This document shows, one piece after another, positions 23,942-32,539 of a stretch of 64,000 nt of DNA. This DNA comes from Candidatus Bipolaricaulota bacterium (lineage in GTDB: Bacteria > Bipolaricaulota > Bipolaricaulia > Bipolaricaulales > Bipolaricaulaceae): assembly GCA_014360985.1 (NCBI GenBank), contig JACIWK010000011.1:1-64000 (forward strand). The letters are read 5' to 3'. The translations under genes and the position numbers were made by a program. The notes under the pieces were generated by a model, which saw only the letters and a program-made list of their open reading frames with translations, was not told where the DNA came from and ran no database searches. Positions within the stretch are counted from its first letter, which is position 1, and the number at the start of each line of letters is the position of its first letter.

Positions 23942-26656
23942 CTAGATCGCGCCCCAGTGGCAGCCGATCGTGACGTCGACGGCGAGGGGGACGCGGAGCT
24001 CGGCGACCGACTCCATGATCTCCTTGATTACCCTTGCGGCGCGATCGGCGTCCGCTTCGTCGGCCTCGAACACGAGCTCGTCGTGGATCTGGAGGATCAT
24101 CTCCGCCGGGAGGTCCCCCGCCCGCCACGCCGCGTGCACCCGGAGCATGGCGAGCTTGATGAGGTCGGCCGCCGAGCCCTGGATCGGGGTGTTGATCGCG
24201 TTCCGCTCCTCGTACCCACCCGCACCGGCGAGCGGCAGCCGCTCCGCCGCCAGGTTGATCGGCCGGCGACGGCCGAGGAGGGTCCGCGCGTAGCCCGTCT
24301 TCCGCGCCTCGGCCACCAGCCCCTCCAGGAACGGGCCGACCTTGGGGTAGGCCGCGAAGAACCGGTCGATGTGCCCCTTCGCCTCGGCCTGGGGAATCCC
24401 GAGGTCGCGCGCCAGACCGTACGGGCTGATCCCGTACAGGATCCCGAAGTTGACCCGTTTCGCGATCGTCCGCATCCGCCCGTCCACCCGCTCCGGTGGG
24501 ACGTCGAACAGGGTCGCCGCCGTGCGCCGGTGGAGGTCCTCCCCGCCCGCGAACGCCGCGATCAGGTTCTCGTCGCCGGAGAGGTGGGCGAGCACGCGGA
24601 GCTCGATCTGGGAGTAATCGGCCCCGAGCAAGACCCGCCCCGGCGGGGCGACGAACGCGCTGCGGATGTCCACGCCCGCCTCGTGGGCGGCGGGGATGTT
24701 CTGGAGGTTCGGCTCGGAGGACGACAGGCGGCCGGTGGCGGTCCCGGTCTGGTTCCACGACGTGTGAACTCGCCCCGTGCGGGGATGGACGTAGGCCGGC
24801 AGCTTCTCGATGTACGTGTTGCGCAGCTTCTCGAGCTCGCGGTACGCGGCGAGCTTGCCCGGGAACTCGTGGTGCGCGGCAAGCTCGCGGAGGACGAGGG
24901 CGTCGGTGGCCGGCCCCGTCTTCCGCCGCCCCAGGACGGGGAGCTTCAGCTTCCCGTACAGGATCTCCCGCACCTGGGGCGTGGAGTTGGGGTTGAACGG
25001 CCCGCCGGCGAGGGCGAACAGCTCCTCCCGCAGCCGGTCAAGGAGGAGGGCGAGCTCTTTCCCCTGCGCGCGGAGGGCGTCCACGTCGAGCAGAACCCCC
25101 CGGCGCTCCATCGCGATCAACACCTCGACGAGCGGGAGCTCGACCTCGGCGAAGAGCTCCGCTAGCCCCGCCTCGTCGAGCTTGGCCGCAAGCCCGGGCC
25201 GCAGCCGGCACACGACCGCCGCGTCCTCCCCGGCGTAGCGGGCGGCGCGGTCCACCGGCACCTCGGCGATCCCCTTCTCCCCCCCGGCCGCGAGGAGCTC
25301 CTTGTAGCTCTGGACACGGATCCCGAGCTCGGAGCGGGCGATTGTGTCCAGCCCATGGGCCGGCGCGTCGGGGTAGAGGAGCCAGTGGGCGATCATCGCG
25401 TCGAACGCGACCCCGCGGACCTCGACCCCGTGGGAGGCGAGGACCTGGAGGTCGTACTTCAGGTTCTGGCCGAGGACCCGCGGCCGCTCGCCGGCGAGGA
25501 GGGGCCGCAGCGCACCGAGGACCTGCCCCACCGGGAGCTGGGCCGGGGCGCCGGGGTAGCTGTGCCCAACGGGGACGTACCACGCCCGCTCGGGGTCCAC
25601 AGCGAGGGCGATCCCGACGATCTCCGCCGTGAGGGGGTCCGTGCTCGTCGTCTCGAGGTCGAGCGCGAACTCCCCCGCCGCCCCCAGGGCGCGGATCACC
25701 GCCGCGAGCTCATCTTCGGTCGTGACGACCGTGCACGCGCCCTCGGGCTCGCCCGGCCGGTCGAGGGCCAGCTCGGCGAGGATGGTGCGGAACTCCAGAG
25801 CCTCGAGGACCCCCCGCAGCCTCGCCGAGTCAAGCGACCCCGGCGCGCAATCCGCCACCGACAGAGGAAGGGGAACCCGGCGCAAGGTGACGAGCTCCCG
25901 CGACAGGAGCGCATCCTCCCGACCGGCGAGGAGGGCAGCCGCGACCCGCTTGTTCCGGATCCGGTCCGCCGCGGCGAGCACCCCCTCCAGCGACCCGTGC
26001 TCCCGCAGGAGCTCGCGGGCCGTCTTCTCCCCGATCCCCTTCACCCCGGGGACGTTGTCCGAGGCGTCGCCCTCCAGGGCGAGAAGGTCCCCGATTCGCT
26101 CCGGGGGGACGCCGAACTTCTCCTCGACCCCGTCTCGGTCAAGCAGGGTCAGCGGATCGCCCGGCCGGCGGCCCGGCCGGAGGAGGAACACGCGCTCCGA
26201 CACGAGCTGGGCCATGTCCTTGTCGCCGGTGAGGAGGAGGACGGGGATCCCCGCCCGCTCCGCTTCCCAAGATAGGGTGGCCATCACGTCATCCGCCTCG
26301 TAGCCGGGGATGACAAGGGAAGGGATCCCCAGCGCGTCGAGGAGCTCCGGGACCCGCGGGATCTGGGCGACGAGCGGCTCGGGGGTCGGCTTGCGCGTCG
26401 CCTTGTAGTCAGCGTACGTCTCGTGGCGCACCGTGACCCCGCCGGCATCGAGGGCCACCGCGGCGTAGCGGGACGGGTACTCGCGGAGGACCATGAGCAA
26501 GGTGCGGAGGAACCCGTACAGCGCGCCGACCGGCTCCCCACGGGACGTGGTGAGTTCGGGAACGGCGAAGAACGACCGGTAGAGGGCGGAGTGGCCGTCC
26601 ACGAGGAGGAGCCGCTCCGGGACCTCCGAGATCCCCAGCGCGTCGTAGATCGTCAC
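23942..26656 (-). CDS. polA: DNA polymerase I with intact proofreading domain
   Basis: 904 residues, three domains in order. The 5' nuclease domain (about 1-290) shows LLVDGHSALYRSFF, IPGYEADDVMA, LTGDKDMAQL and SDNVPGVKGIGEKTA. The 3'-5' exonuclease (about 310-500) keeps DLETTSTDPL, NLKYDLQVL and YAGEDA, so all catalytic acids are present; many thermophilic PolA proteins have lost these. The polymerase domain has motif A DYSQIELR, the O-helix RTIAKRVNFGILYG with Phe at the sugar-selecting position, and motif C QIHDELVFE. The start is a GTG after GGAG. It lies downstream of ruvC with a repeat-bearing gap of 214 bp between them. Confidence 0.95.
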   Translation of the reverse strand: MTIYDALGISEVPERLLLVDGHSALYRSFFAVPELTTSRGEPVGALYGFLRTLLMVLREYPSRYAAVALDAGGVTVRHETYADYKATRKPTPEPLVAQIPRVPELLDALGIPSLVIPGYEADDVMATLSWEAERAGIPVLLLTGDKDMAQLVSERVFLLRPGRRPGDPLTLLDRDGVEEKFGVPPERIGDLLALEGDASDNVPGVKGIGEKTARELLREHGSLEGVLAAADRIRNKRVAAALLAGREDALLSRELVTLRRVPLPLSVADCAPGSLDSARLRGVLEALEFRTILAELALDRPGEPEGACTVVTTEDELAAVIRALGAAGEFALDLETTSTDPLTAEIVGIALAVDPERAWYVPVGHSYPGAPAQLPVGQVLGALRPLLAGERPRVLGQNLKYDLQVLASHGVEVRGVAFDAMIAHWLLYPDAPAHGLDTIARSELGIRVQSYKELLAAGGEKGIAEVPVDRAARYAGEDAAVVCRLRPGLAAKLDEAGLAELFAEVELPLVEVLIAMERRGVLLDVDALRAQGKELALLLDRLREELFALAGGPFNPNSTPQVREILYGKLKLPVLGRRKTGPATDALVLRELAAHHEFPGKLAAYRELEKLRNTYIEKLPAYVHPRTGRVHTSWNQTGTATGRLSSSEPNLQNIPAAHEAGVDIRSAFVAPPGRVLLGADYSQIELRVLAHLSGDENLIAAFAGGEDLHRRTAATLFDVPPERVDGRMRTIAKRVNFGILYGISPYGLARDLGIPQAEAKGHIDRFFAAYPKVGPFLEGLVAEARKTGYARTLLGRRRPINLAAERLPLAGAGGYEERNAINTPIQGSAADLIKLAMLRVHAAWRAGDLPAEMILQIHDELVFEADEADADRAARVIKEIMESVAELRVPLAVDVTIGCHWGAI

Positions 26657-26726
26657 GTCGGACTCCGAAGAGAGCCCCCGCCCTCACCGCCCGGCGCGCG
26701 GAGGTCGGAGCGAAAAAGGGTCGTCG

Positions 26727-26774
26727 CGTCGGGGTTCATCCCCGACGGCTGTCCGTCGCAGACAAGCTGCGACG
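26727..26774. repeat. Dispersed hairpin repeat, two tandem copies of different inner stem
   Basis: 26727-26747: CGTCGGGG and CCCCGACG around TTCAT. 26754-26774: CGTCGCAG and CTGCGACG around ACAAG. Only 6 bp separate the two hairpins. They sit in the 214-bp gap between ruvC and polA, which holds no other feature I can support. Confidence 0.75.
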
Positions 26775-26870
26775 CCACGGAACCTCGGGAATCTGGATTC
26801 AACTCCCAGGGTGGTGCCCCACGTCCTCTGGGCCTCAGCGGTAAACAGGGGTTCCGATCAGCAATGGACA

Positions 26871-27395
26871 TCAACGGCCACCGGCGAAAAACGCGCACAG
26901 GGCGATCGCCACCGCGTCTCCGGCGTGGTCGGACCACTTCGCCATCGCCTCCCCATCGCCGGACACGAGGGCCTTCACCATCGCCAGCATCTGCTCCTTG
27001 GGGGCAGAGCCGTTCCCGCAGATCCACTTCTTGACCTGGCGCGGGGGGAACGCCCGGAGCTCCCGGCCCCGGGCGAGGAGCTTCACGATCCCGATCACCT
27101 CTGCCGTGCCCATCGCCGACGGAGCGTTGCGGGCGAGGAACACCTCCTCCACCGCCACCGCTTGCGGCTCGTACGTCGCAATCGTCTGGACAAGGGCGTC
27201 GTGGATGTGTCCCAGCCGCTCTGGGAGGCCCGTCCCGGGCTGGGTGCGGATCGTCCCGGCAGCGAGCACGGAGAACCGCCGACCGCGCGCTTCGACCACC
27301 GCGTACCCGGTCGCCGAAAGACCCGGATCCACACCCAGCACCCTCGCTCCCACCTGCTCCACGACGCCCCCCCATCCCGCCATACACTCGGTCAT
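26871..27395 (-). CDS. ruvC: Holliday junction endonuclease RuvC
   Basis: 174 residues, the usual RuvC length. The RNase H-fold acids are visible: D in LGVDPGLSATGY, E in AVEEVFLARN and the closing SDHAGDAVAIAL. It resolves four-way DNA junctions as a dimer. The start ATG overlaps the DUF177 stop (ATGA), so I took 27395 rather than the second ATG four codons later. ruvA and ruvB are not in the window. Co-transcription with polA downstream would group repair functions. Confidence 0.92.
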   Translation of the reverse strand: MTECMAGWGGVVEQVGARVLGVDPGLSATGYAVVEARGRRFSVLAAGTIRTQPGTGLPERLGHIHDALVQTIATYEPQAVAVEEVFLARNAPSAMGTAEVIGIVKLLARGRELRAFPPRQVKKWICGNGSAPKEQMLAMVKALVSGDGEAMAKWSDHAGDAVAIALCAFFAGGR

Positions 27396-27889
27396 CGCTC
27401 GGAAGGGAGTTCGTCGAGAAGCTCACGCAGTTTGGCGAGCCGCGGGTCGAGCCGCTTCGTCTGCCCGTGGCAACCCTCACGGTGCCGCTCGCGGTTGAGA
27501 TCGGCCCCGCACTCCGGGCAGATGCCCAAGCAGCCCGGCGCGCAGAGGGGCTTGGGGGAGAGCCCAAGCCGCAGCGCAGCCACAATGAACGGCGCCAGCT
27601 CAAGGTAGGAACCGTCGACCTCGTCGGGGTGGAGCTCCGGCGTTCCGTCCTCCGCCACCTCCTCCACCAGCTCCACGAGACAGCGGGAGCACGTGCGCCG
27701 CACCCGAGCCCGCACGGACATCCGGAGGATGATCTCCCCTTCCTGGCAGATCGCGGTCGCCGCGACATGGACCGGCCCCAGCACGCGCAGGGTCTCCCCT
27801 TGCCACTCCACGTGGGGAAGATCCACGTCCTGACTCAGGCTGAACGGACGGCCAGGATCCGCCCGCAACGCTGCAAGGTCGAACCTCAT
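27392..27889 (-). CDS. DUF177/YceD family protein
   Basis: 165 residues. The N-terminal MRFDLAALR, the CSRCLVEL cysteine pair near residue 65 and the C-terminal APGCLGICPECGADLN match the DUF177 (YceD, Ylb N) family. The family is linked to 23S rRNA accumulation in plants and E. coli, and usually precedes rpmF. Here ruvC follows instead of rpmF. Two ATGs (27895 and 27889) share overlapping Shine-Dalgarno candidates (GAGGAG and AAGGAG); I prefer 27889, which gives the family-typical M-x-F-D start. Confidence 0.85.
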   Translation of the reverse strand: MRFDLAALRADPGRPFSLSQDVDLPHVEWQGETLRVLGPVHVAATAICQEGEIILRMSVRARVRRTCSRCLVELVEEVAEDGTPELHPDEVDGSYLELAPFIVAALRLGLSPKPLCAPGCLGICPECGADLNRERHREGCHGQTKRLDPRLAKLRELLDELPSER

Positions 27890-27932
27890 CGTCATCTCCT
27901 TCTCCTCGCGACGGGGAGAAGTATAGCGCCGT

Positions 27933-27961
27933 TTGAAGTTCCAGCAGCGCCCCTCTACCAT
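27933..27961 (+). promoter_or_regulatory. Promoter of rplI-murJ
   Basis: TTGAAG (27933-27938), a 17-bp spacer and TACCAT (27956-27961). AAGGAGGG follows at 27971-27978, before the GTG at 27985. Confidence 0.55.
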
Positions 27962-27984
27962 TGCTCGCTCAAGGAGGGATACAG

Positions 27985-28431
27985 GTGAAGGTGCTGCTGA
28001 CCCGTGAGGTAGCCGGACTGGGGATCCCGGGGGATGTGGTCGAGGTGAAGGACGGCTACGCCCGCAACTACCTCCTGCCACGGAAGCTCGGCGTGGTCCC
28101 CACGCCCCACGAACTGGCCCGGTTCGGGGACCTCCGCTCCCGGTACCAGACCGAGCTCGCCGATCGCCATGCCCAAGCACACGCCCTCGCCGAGAAGCTC
28201 GCCGGCGTGGAGCTCCTGTTCACCCGCCGCGTCCACGACGAGGACAAGCTGTACGCGTCGGTGCGGCCACAGGACGTGGCCAAGGAGATCGCGGACCGGT
28301 TCGGCGTGAAGATCGAACCGGACCGAGTGCGGATGGAACCGGTGGACACGATCGGCGAACACGAGGCGGAGATCCTCCTCTACGAGAACATCACCGCCAA
28401 GGTCAAGCTGACGGTAACACCGGCTGCGTAG
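27985..28431 (+). CDS. rplI: Ribosomal protein bL9
   Basis: 148 residues, standard bL9 length. The N-terminal domain has VKVLLTREVAGLGIPGDVV and the highly conserved VKDGYARNYLLPRKLG. A long helix and the C-terminal domain (YASVRPQDVAKEI, ENITAKVKL) follow. I start at the GTG at 27985, 7 nt after AGGAGGG, rather than the TTG at 27961. bL9 binds 23S rRNA at the base of the L1 stalk. The usual partners rpsF, ssb and rpsR are not adjacent; murJ follows after 6 bp. Confidence 0.95.
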   Translation: MKVLLTREVAGLGIPGDVVEVKDGYARNYLLPRKLGVVPTPHELARFGDLRSRYQTELADRHAQAHALAEKLAGVELLFTRRVHDEDKLYASVRPQDVAKEIADRFGVKIEPDRVRMEPVDTIGEHEAEILLYENITAKVKLTVTPAA

Positions 28432-28437
28432 CGCAGC

Positions 28438-29994
28438 GTGGGGGACGCAACGGCCTCCCCGCGCCCACCTGAACACGAGACACCGCCCGGTGCAAGGGGG
28501 GCAGGCGGCGGTTCGTTCCTCGGGGACGTGTTCCGCGGGGCAGGGGGGACGCTCCTGTCGCGGGTCCTTGGGTTCGCCCGCGACGCGGCGATCGCCTACG
28601 CGTTTGGCGCTTCGGCGGGGTACGATGCGTTCCTCGTGGCGCTGTTCATCCCCCAGGCGCTGCGCCAGGTCCTCGGGGAGGGGGGCCTTGCCGCGGCGTT
28701 CGTCCCCGTCTACGCCCGGGCCAATGAGCACGGGGAAGGGGACGCCCTCGCCCGGTCGGCGTTCCTGTACCTCGTCCTCGTCCTCCCTGTCCTGTGCGCC
28801 CTGGGTGCCCTGTGCGCTCCGTCGTATGTCCCCGTGCTCGCCGCGGGGTTCGCGCGGGAGACGATGTCCCAGAGCGTGACCCTGGCGCGGTGGCTGTTCC
28901 CCCTGATCGGGTTCATCTCCGTCTCCGCCCTCGCCGGCGGGATCCTCAACGCCCAGGGGCGGTTCTTCTGGCCAGCCTTCGCCCCCGCCGTCCTCAACGT
29001 GGGGATGATCGTTGGAGCGATCGTCCTTGCCCGGGTAGCGGAGCCCCCGATCTTCGGGCTGGCGCTGGGCGCCCTCCTCGGCGGAGCGGGGATGGTGAGC
29101 GTCCTCCTTCCCCCGTTGAGAGCGGTGCTGCGTGGGCCATGGCGGTTGTGGCCCCCCCACCCCGCGCTGCGCGAGGTGGTGTGGCGGCTCCTCCCTGCCC
29201 TGGGCGGGCTCATGGTGGCTGAGGTGAACACGCTCGTCGACAACCGCCTCGCCTCCCACCTTGCCCCTGGCTCGATCGCCACGCTCCAGTACGCGATGCG
29301 CCTGTTCCAGTTTCCCCTAGGGATCCTCGCCGTGTCCGTGACCACGGCCGCCCTCCCGCGCCTGTCCCGGTTCGCCGCCCGCTCCGACGAGGATGGGTTC
29401 CGCCGCGCGCTCGACCGAGGGTTCCTCACCACGGGAGCCCTCATCCTCCCTGCCCTGGCCGGGCTCCTCATCCTCGGGATGCCGATCCTCACCGTCCTCT
29501 TTCAGCGGGGGGCGTTCACGGCGGCCGACACGGCACGCACCTACATCGCGCTTGGGGGGTACCTCACCGGCCTGTGGGCCTACGCCCTGGTGTACCTGTT
29601 CTCCCGGGCGTGGTTCGCCCTCGGCCGGCCGCTGCTCCCCGTGCTCGCCGGTGCCGTCGCCCTCGTGGTGAACGTGGGGCTCGACCTATGGTGGGTGCGG
29701 CTGTGGGGCACGTTCGGGCTCGCCCTCGCCACGGGCGTCGCTGGGTGGGCGGATGCCCTCCTGCTCGGGGCGCTCCTCTGGCGGCGCTGTCGGGGGGGGA
29801 TCGACCTCCGGATGCTCCTCCCCCTCGCCCTCGCCGTGGGGGGGATGACGGGGGCCCTCCTCCTCGTCCGGCCCCTCCTCGCCCCTCTCGGGCCGTGGGG
29901 CACGGTCGGGATTGGCGTCCCGCTCGGGATCGCCCTCTACGTCGGACTGGCCTGGGCCCTCGGGATCACGCGGGCCCTCGCGGGCGCACGATGA
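28438..29994 (+). CDS. murJ: Lipid II flippase MurJ (MviN)
   Basis: 518 residues, about 14 predicted membrane segments, typical MOP-superfamily MurJ. Diagnostic stretches are LLSRVLGFARDAAIAYAFG, GYDAFLVALFIPQALRQVLGEGGL, AFVPVYARA, NAQGRFFWPAFAPAVLN and FQFPLGILAVSV. It moves lipid II to the outer face for peptidoglycan synthesis, so the organism has a wall. GTG start 6 bp after rplI; the first ~25 residues are a variable cytosolic tail. The 3' end overlaps the convergent zinc-finger gene by 29 bp. Confidence 0.93.
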   Translation: MGDATASPRPPEHETPPGARGAGGGSFLGDVFRGAGGTLLSRVLGFARDAAIAYAFGASAGYDAFLVALFIPQALRQVLGEGGLAAAFVPVYARANEHGEGDALARSAFLYLVLVLPVLCALGALCAPSYVPVLAAGFARETMSQSVTLARWLFPLIGFISVSALAGGILNAQGRFFWPAFAPAVLNVGMIVGAIVLARVAEPPIFGLALGALLGGAGMVSVLLPPLRAVLRGPWRLWPPHPALREVVWRLLPALGGLMVAEVNTLVDNRLASHLAPGSIATLQYAMRLFQFPLGILAVSVTTAALPRLSRFAARSDEDGFRRALDRGFLTTGALILPALAGLLILGMPILTVLFQRGAFTAADTARTYIALGGYLTGLWAYALVYLFSRAWFALGRPLLPVLAGAVALVVNVGLDLWWVRLWGTFGLALATGVAGWADALLLGALLWRRCRGGIDLRMLLPLALAVGGMTGALLLVRPLLAPLGPWGTVGIGVPLGIALYVGLAWALGITRALAGAR

Positions 29995-30574
29995 GCCCCT
30001 CCGGTTCCTCGGGGCGGGGAGGCAGGAGGCCGAGGATCCCGCGCACGAACCGGAGCGGGTCATCCGGGGACCGGTAGTCTGCGAGCCAGCCCGCAATGGC
30101 TTGCACCGCCTCCCGCAGCTTCTCCCCCTCCACCTTCCCTTCCCGCACGAGGGGGAGGAACCCCTCCTCGGCAAGGACCCTCCCCAGCGGCGGGGGGGAT
30201 GTGGGCACGAGCACAAGCGGGGACAGCGCTCGGTCCAGGTAGCGCAGCGCGGCCTCGACCTCGGCATCGGTGGCCACTGTGCGGTGGAGGATCGTGGCCA
30301 GCGCCTCGGCGAGGATCTCGATGTGGGGCCAGACCCGCTCTCTGCCCGCTTGAGCTAGGTCGCGGTACCAGACGGCCCATGCCCGCTCAAGCTCGCGGGC
30401 TCGCCGCTCCCGAAGCCTCTCCTCGGCCACCCGCCCGTACGCGCAATCGGGAGGGCAGCGCACGAATCGCCCCCGCTGCGACCCGCAGCACCGACTGCAC
30501 AGGCTGCGGTCGAGGCCCGGACAGCGGCGATCCCCAACCCGCTCGCCGCAAACGGCGCACAGCTCGCGGGTCAC
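29966..30574 (-). CDS. Cysteine-rich zinc-binding protein of unknown function
   Basis: 202 residues. The first ~45 carry a dense metal-binding set: CAVCG, RCPG, LCSRCCGS and RCPPDCAYG, probably two zinc sites. The rest is helical and charged, with no motif I recognise. The GTG start overlaps the stop of the MIP18-family gene (GTGA), so it belongs to the Rrf2-MIP18 run. Similar 'CxxCG..R.CP.L.R.LC..CCG' N-termini occur in uncharacterised bacterial proteins. I cannot assign a function. Confidence 0.75.
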   Translation of the reverse strand: MTRELCAVCGERVGDRRCPGLDRSLCSRCCGSQRGRFVRCPPDCAYGRVAEERLRERRARELERAWAVWYRDLAQAGRERVWPHIEILAEALATILHRTVATDAEVEAALRYLDRALSPLVLVPTSPPPLGRVLAEEGFLPLVREGKVEGEKLREAVQAIAGWLADYRSPDDPLRFVRGILGLLPPRPEEPEGLIVRPRGPA

Positions 30575-30870
30575 GGAGCGCCGAGCTGGCGGCGTGCGTC
30601 CTCGGACATCCTCTCCGGCGTCCAGCGGGGCTCCCACACCAGGGCCACCTCCACTGCCTGGCCAGGGAAATGCGCGCGGAGGACCTCCTCCACCCGCGCC
30701 GGGAGCGCAGAGGCGAGGGGACAAGATGGGGTGGTGAGCGTCATCTCCACGTGGATCCGCCCTTCTTCTACCCGGACTCCGTACACGAGACCGAGGTCGA
30801 CGATGTTGACCCCGAGCTCAGGGTCCGCCACCTGACGGAGGACGGCTTGCACCTGCCCCGGGGCGGGCAC
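30571..30870 (-). CDS. MIP18/DUF59 family iron-sulfur assembly protein
   Basis: 99 residues, GTG start. ADPELGVNIVDLGLVYGVRV and the TLTTPSCPLASALPARVE segment, with the conserved Cys in TPSC, define the MIP18 (SufT/PaaD/Cia2) family. Members assist Fe-S cluster insertion. The C-terminus VALVWEPRWTPERMSEDARRQLG is also typical. It lies 2 bp after the Rrf2 regulator stop, so an Fe-S or redox-linked operon is likely. No sufBCD or iscSU is in the window. Confidence 0.9.
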   Translation of the reverse strand: MPAPGQVQAVLRQVADPELGVNIVDLGLVYGVRVEEGRIHVEMTLTTPSCPLASALPARVEEVLRAHFPGQAVEVALVWEPRWTPERMSEDARRQLGAP

Positions 30871-30872
30871 GG

Positions 30873-31355
30873 CTACTTCCGGGTCTTCTTCCGCCGCCGG
30901 GCCGCGGTCCCCTGCGCCTTGGCCTTCGGCGCCCGCTTGCGGGAGGGAGTCCGGGACCGGTCCACCACATCCGCGAGCGTGCTCTCGACCAGGGCCCGAG
31001 TGAAGGTTTCCTCGATCCCCTTCCAGAACCCCTGCACCGGGCAGTCCTCGCCTGGGACATACCCGCCGCCGCGCTGGCGGCCGTACACCAGGCGCGGGGT
31101 ATCGGGTTCGAGGGCCTTGACGAGCTGGCCAAGCTTGATCGCCTGCGGGGGGTGCGCAAGGCGGTAACCGCCGGTGCGCCCCTTCTGTGCGGTGACGAGA
31201 CCGGCCCGGCGCAGATCGAGAAGAATTTTGCGCACGAACGCCTCGGGGACACGATACCCGTCCGCGATGTCACGCGCTGAGTGATAGCCCTCCTTGCGGG
31301 TCGCAAGCTCGTACAAAACACATACTCCGTACCCTAGACGCCTGCTCGTAATCAT
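30873..31355 (-). CDS. Rrf2 family transcriptional regulator
   Basis: About 160 residues. RLGYGVCVLYELATR and ARDIADGYRVPEAFVRKIL, then LVTAQKGRTGGYRLA, are the Rrf2 winged helix. Fe-S members such as IscR and NsrR carry three cysteines near residues 90-105; here only one is present in that region (EDCPVQ), so a standard three-Cys cluster is unlikely. The C-terminus is a Lys/Arg-rich tail. A -10/-35 pair at 31366-31395 lies within the 3' end of dxr, so the gene can be transcribed separately from ftsH-dxr. It precedes the MIP18 gene and probably controls it. Confidence 0.85.
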   Translation of the reverse strand: MITSRRLGYGVCVLYELATRKEGYHSARDIADGYRVPEAFVRKILLDLRRAGLVTAQKGRTGGYRLAHPPQAIKLGQLVKALEPDTPRLVYGRQRGGGYVPGEDCPVQGFWKGIEETFTRALVESTLADVVDRSRTPSRKRAPKAKAQGTAARRRKKTRK

Positions 31356-31365
31356 GGCCACCCAT

Positions 31366-31395
31366 TTTATACGCTGGAGGCTCGCCGCGCCACAA
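31366..31395 (-). promoter_or_regulatory. Promoter of the Rrf2-MIP18 unit
   Basis: TTGTGG (31395-31390), an 18-bp spacer and TATAAA (31371-31366) on the minus strand, 10 nt before the ATG at 31355. It overlaps the dxr stop region. The leader would be only a few bases long. Confidence 0.5.
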
Positions 31396-32539
31396 TCGCT
31401 CGGGCCATCTCCCGCCCCCAGTTGTCGGCGGCATAGATGGAATCGATGTCCTGGACGGGAACAGTCTCGTGCGCGGAAAGTACTTCGGCGATGCCAGCGG
31501 CGATCGCCGGGTACGGGATCTTCCCGGAGAGAAACGCCTCAACGAGGACCTCGTCGGCGGCGTTCGCCACCGCAGGGGCCGTCCCGCCGCGTCTCCCCGC
31601 GTCGAGCACTGACCAGAACGCGGGATACGGATCCACGGGCAACGGCTCGAAGGTGAGGGCAAGACCGGGCAGGGAAAGGCGAGCCGGAGCCGGGGACAGG
31701 CGGGCAGGATGGGTGAGGGCGGCCTGGATCGGGATCCGCATGTCGGGTGGGGAGAGCTGGGCGAGGATCGTCCCGTCGCGAAGCTCGACCAAGGCGTGGA
31801 CGCGCGCCTGGGGATGGATGAGGACGCCGATCCTGTCCCAGGGGAGGGCAAACAGGTGATGGGCCTCGATCACCTCGAACGCCTTGTTGACGAGGGTCGC
31901 GGAGTCGATCGTGATCCGCGGTCCCATCGCCCACACCGGATGGGCGAGGGCCTCCGTGGGGGTGACGGCGGCCAAGGTCGCCGGATCACGGCCCCGGAAT
32001 GCTCCCCCCGAGGCGGTGATCCACACGCGCTCCACCTCGCCAGGGTCGATGGCGGAGAGGATCTGGAACAGGGCAGCATGCTCGGAGTCCACGGGGACGA
32101 TCTGGCCCTCGCGGCGGCAGGCGCGCACGACGAGCTCCCCCCCGATCACGAGCGACTCCTTGTTCGCGAGGGCGAGGACCTTCCCCGCGGCGAGGGCGGC
32201 AAGGGTCGGGGTAAGGCCCACTGCACCGACGACCGCGTTCAGAACAAGATCCACATCGGGAAGGGACGCAAGATAACACAGCCCGTCGCGCCCCGTGACG
32301 ACCTCCACGGGGAGGATCTCCCGCAGCCGGTCCGCCTCGATCGGGCCCGCGACCCCCACCCGCTCCACCGCGAACTCGCGGGCCAGCGCGGCGAGGGCAT
32401 CCACCCTCCGGCCAGCAGCGAGCGCCACCACCGCCACGGGATAGCCGGCACGGCGCAGGGAGCGGATGACATCCAGGGCCTGGGTCCCGATCGACCCCGT
32501 TGCCCCGAGGATGGCGACCCGGAGCGGGGCAGAGCTCAT
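31367..32539 (-). CDS. dxr: 1-deoxy-D-xylulose 5-phosphate reductoisomerase
   Basis: 390 residues, the normal Dxr length. It makes 2-C-methyl-D-erythritol 4-phosphate, the first committed MEP-pathway product. Visible are the NADPH site ILGATGSIGTQ, LANKESLVIGG, the metal/substrate site VPVDSEHAALFQ, ASGGAFRGR, HPVWAMGPRITIDSATLVNKAFEVIEAHHLF and the C-terminal helical domain. The ATG overlaps the ftsH stop by 4 bp, so isoprenoid synthesis is co-expressed with the membrane protease. The end of the gene carries the Rrf2 promoter. Confidence 0.95.
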   Translation of the reverse strand: MSSAPLRVAILGATGSIGTQALDVIRSLRRAGYPVAVVALAAGRRVDALAALAREFAVERVGVAGPIEADRLREILPVEVVTGRDGLCYLASLPDVDLVLNAVVGAVGLTPTLAALAAGKVLALANKESLVIGGELVVRACRREGQIVPVDSEHAALFQILSAIDPGEVERVWITASGGAFRGRDPATLAAVTPTEALAHPVWAMGPRITIDSATLVNKAFEVIEAHHLFALPWDRIGVLIHPQARVHALVELRDGTILAQLSPPDMRIPIQAALTHPARLSPAPARLSLPGLALTFEPLPVDPYPAFWSVLDAGRRGGTAPAVANAADEVLVEAFLSGKIPYPAIAAGIAEVLSAHETVPVQDIDSIYAADNWGREMARAIVARRASSV

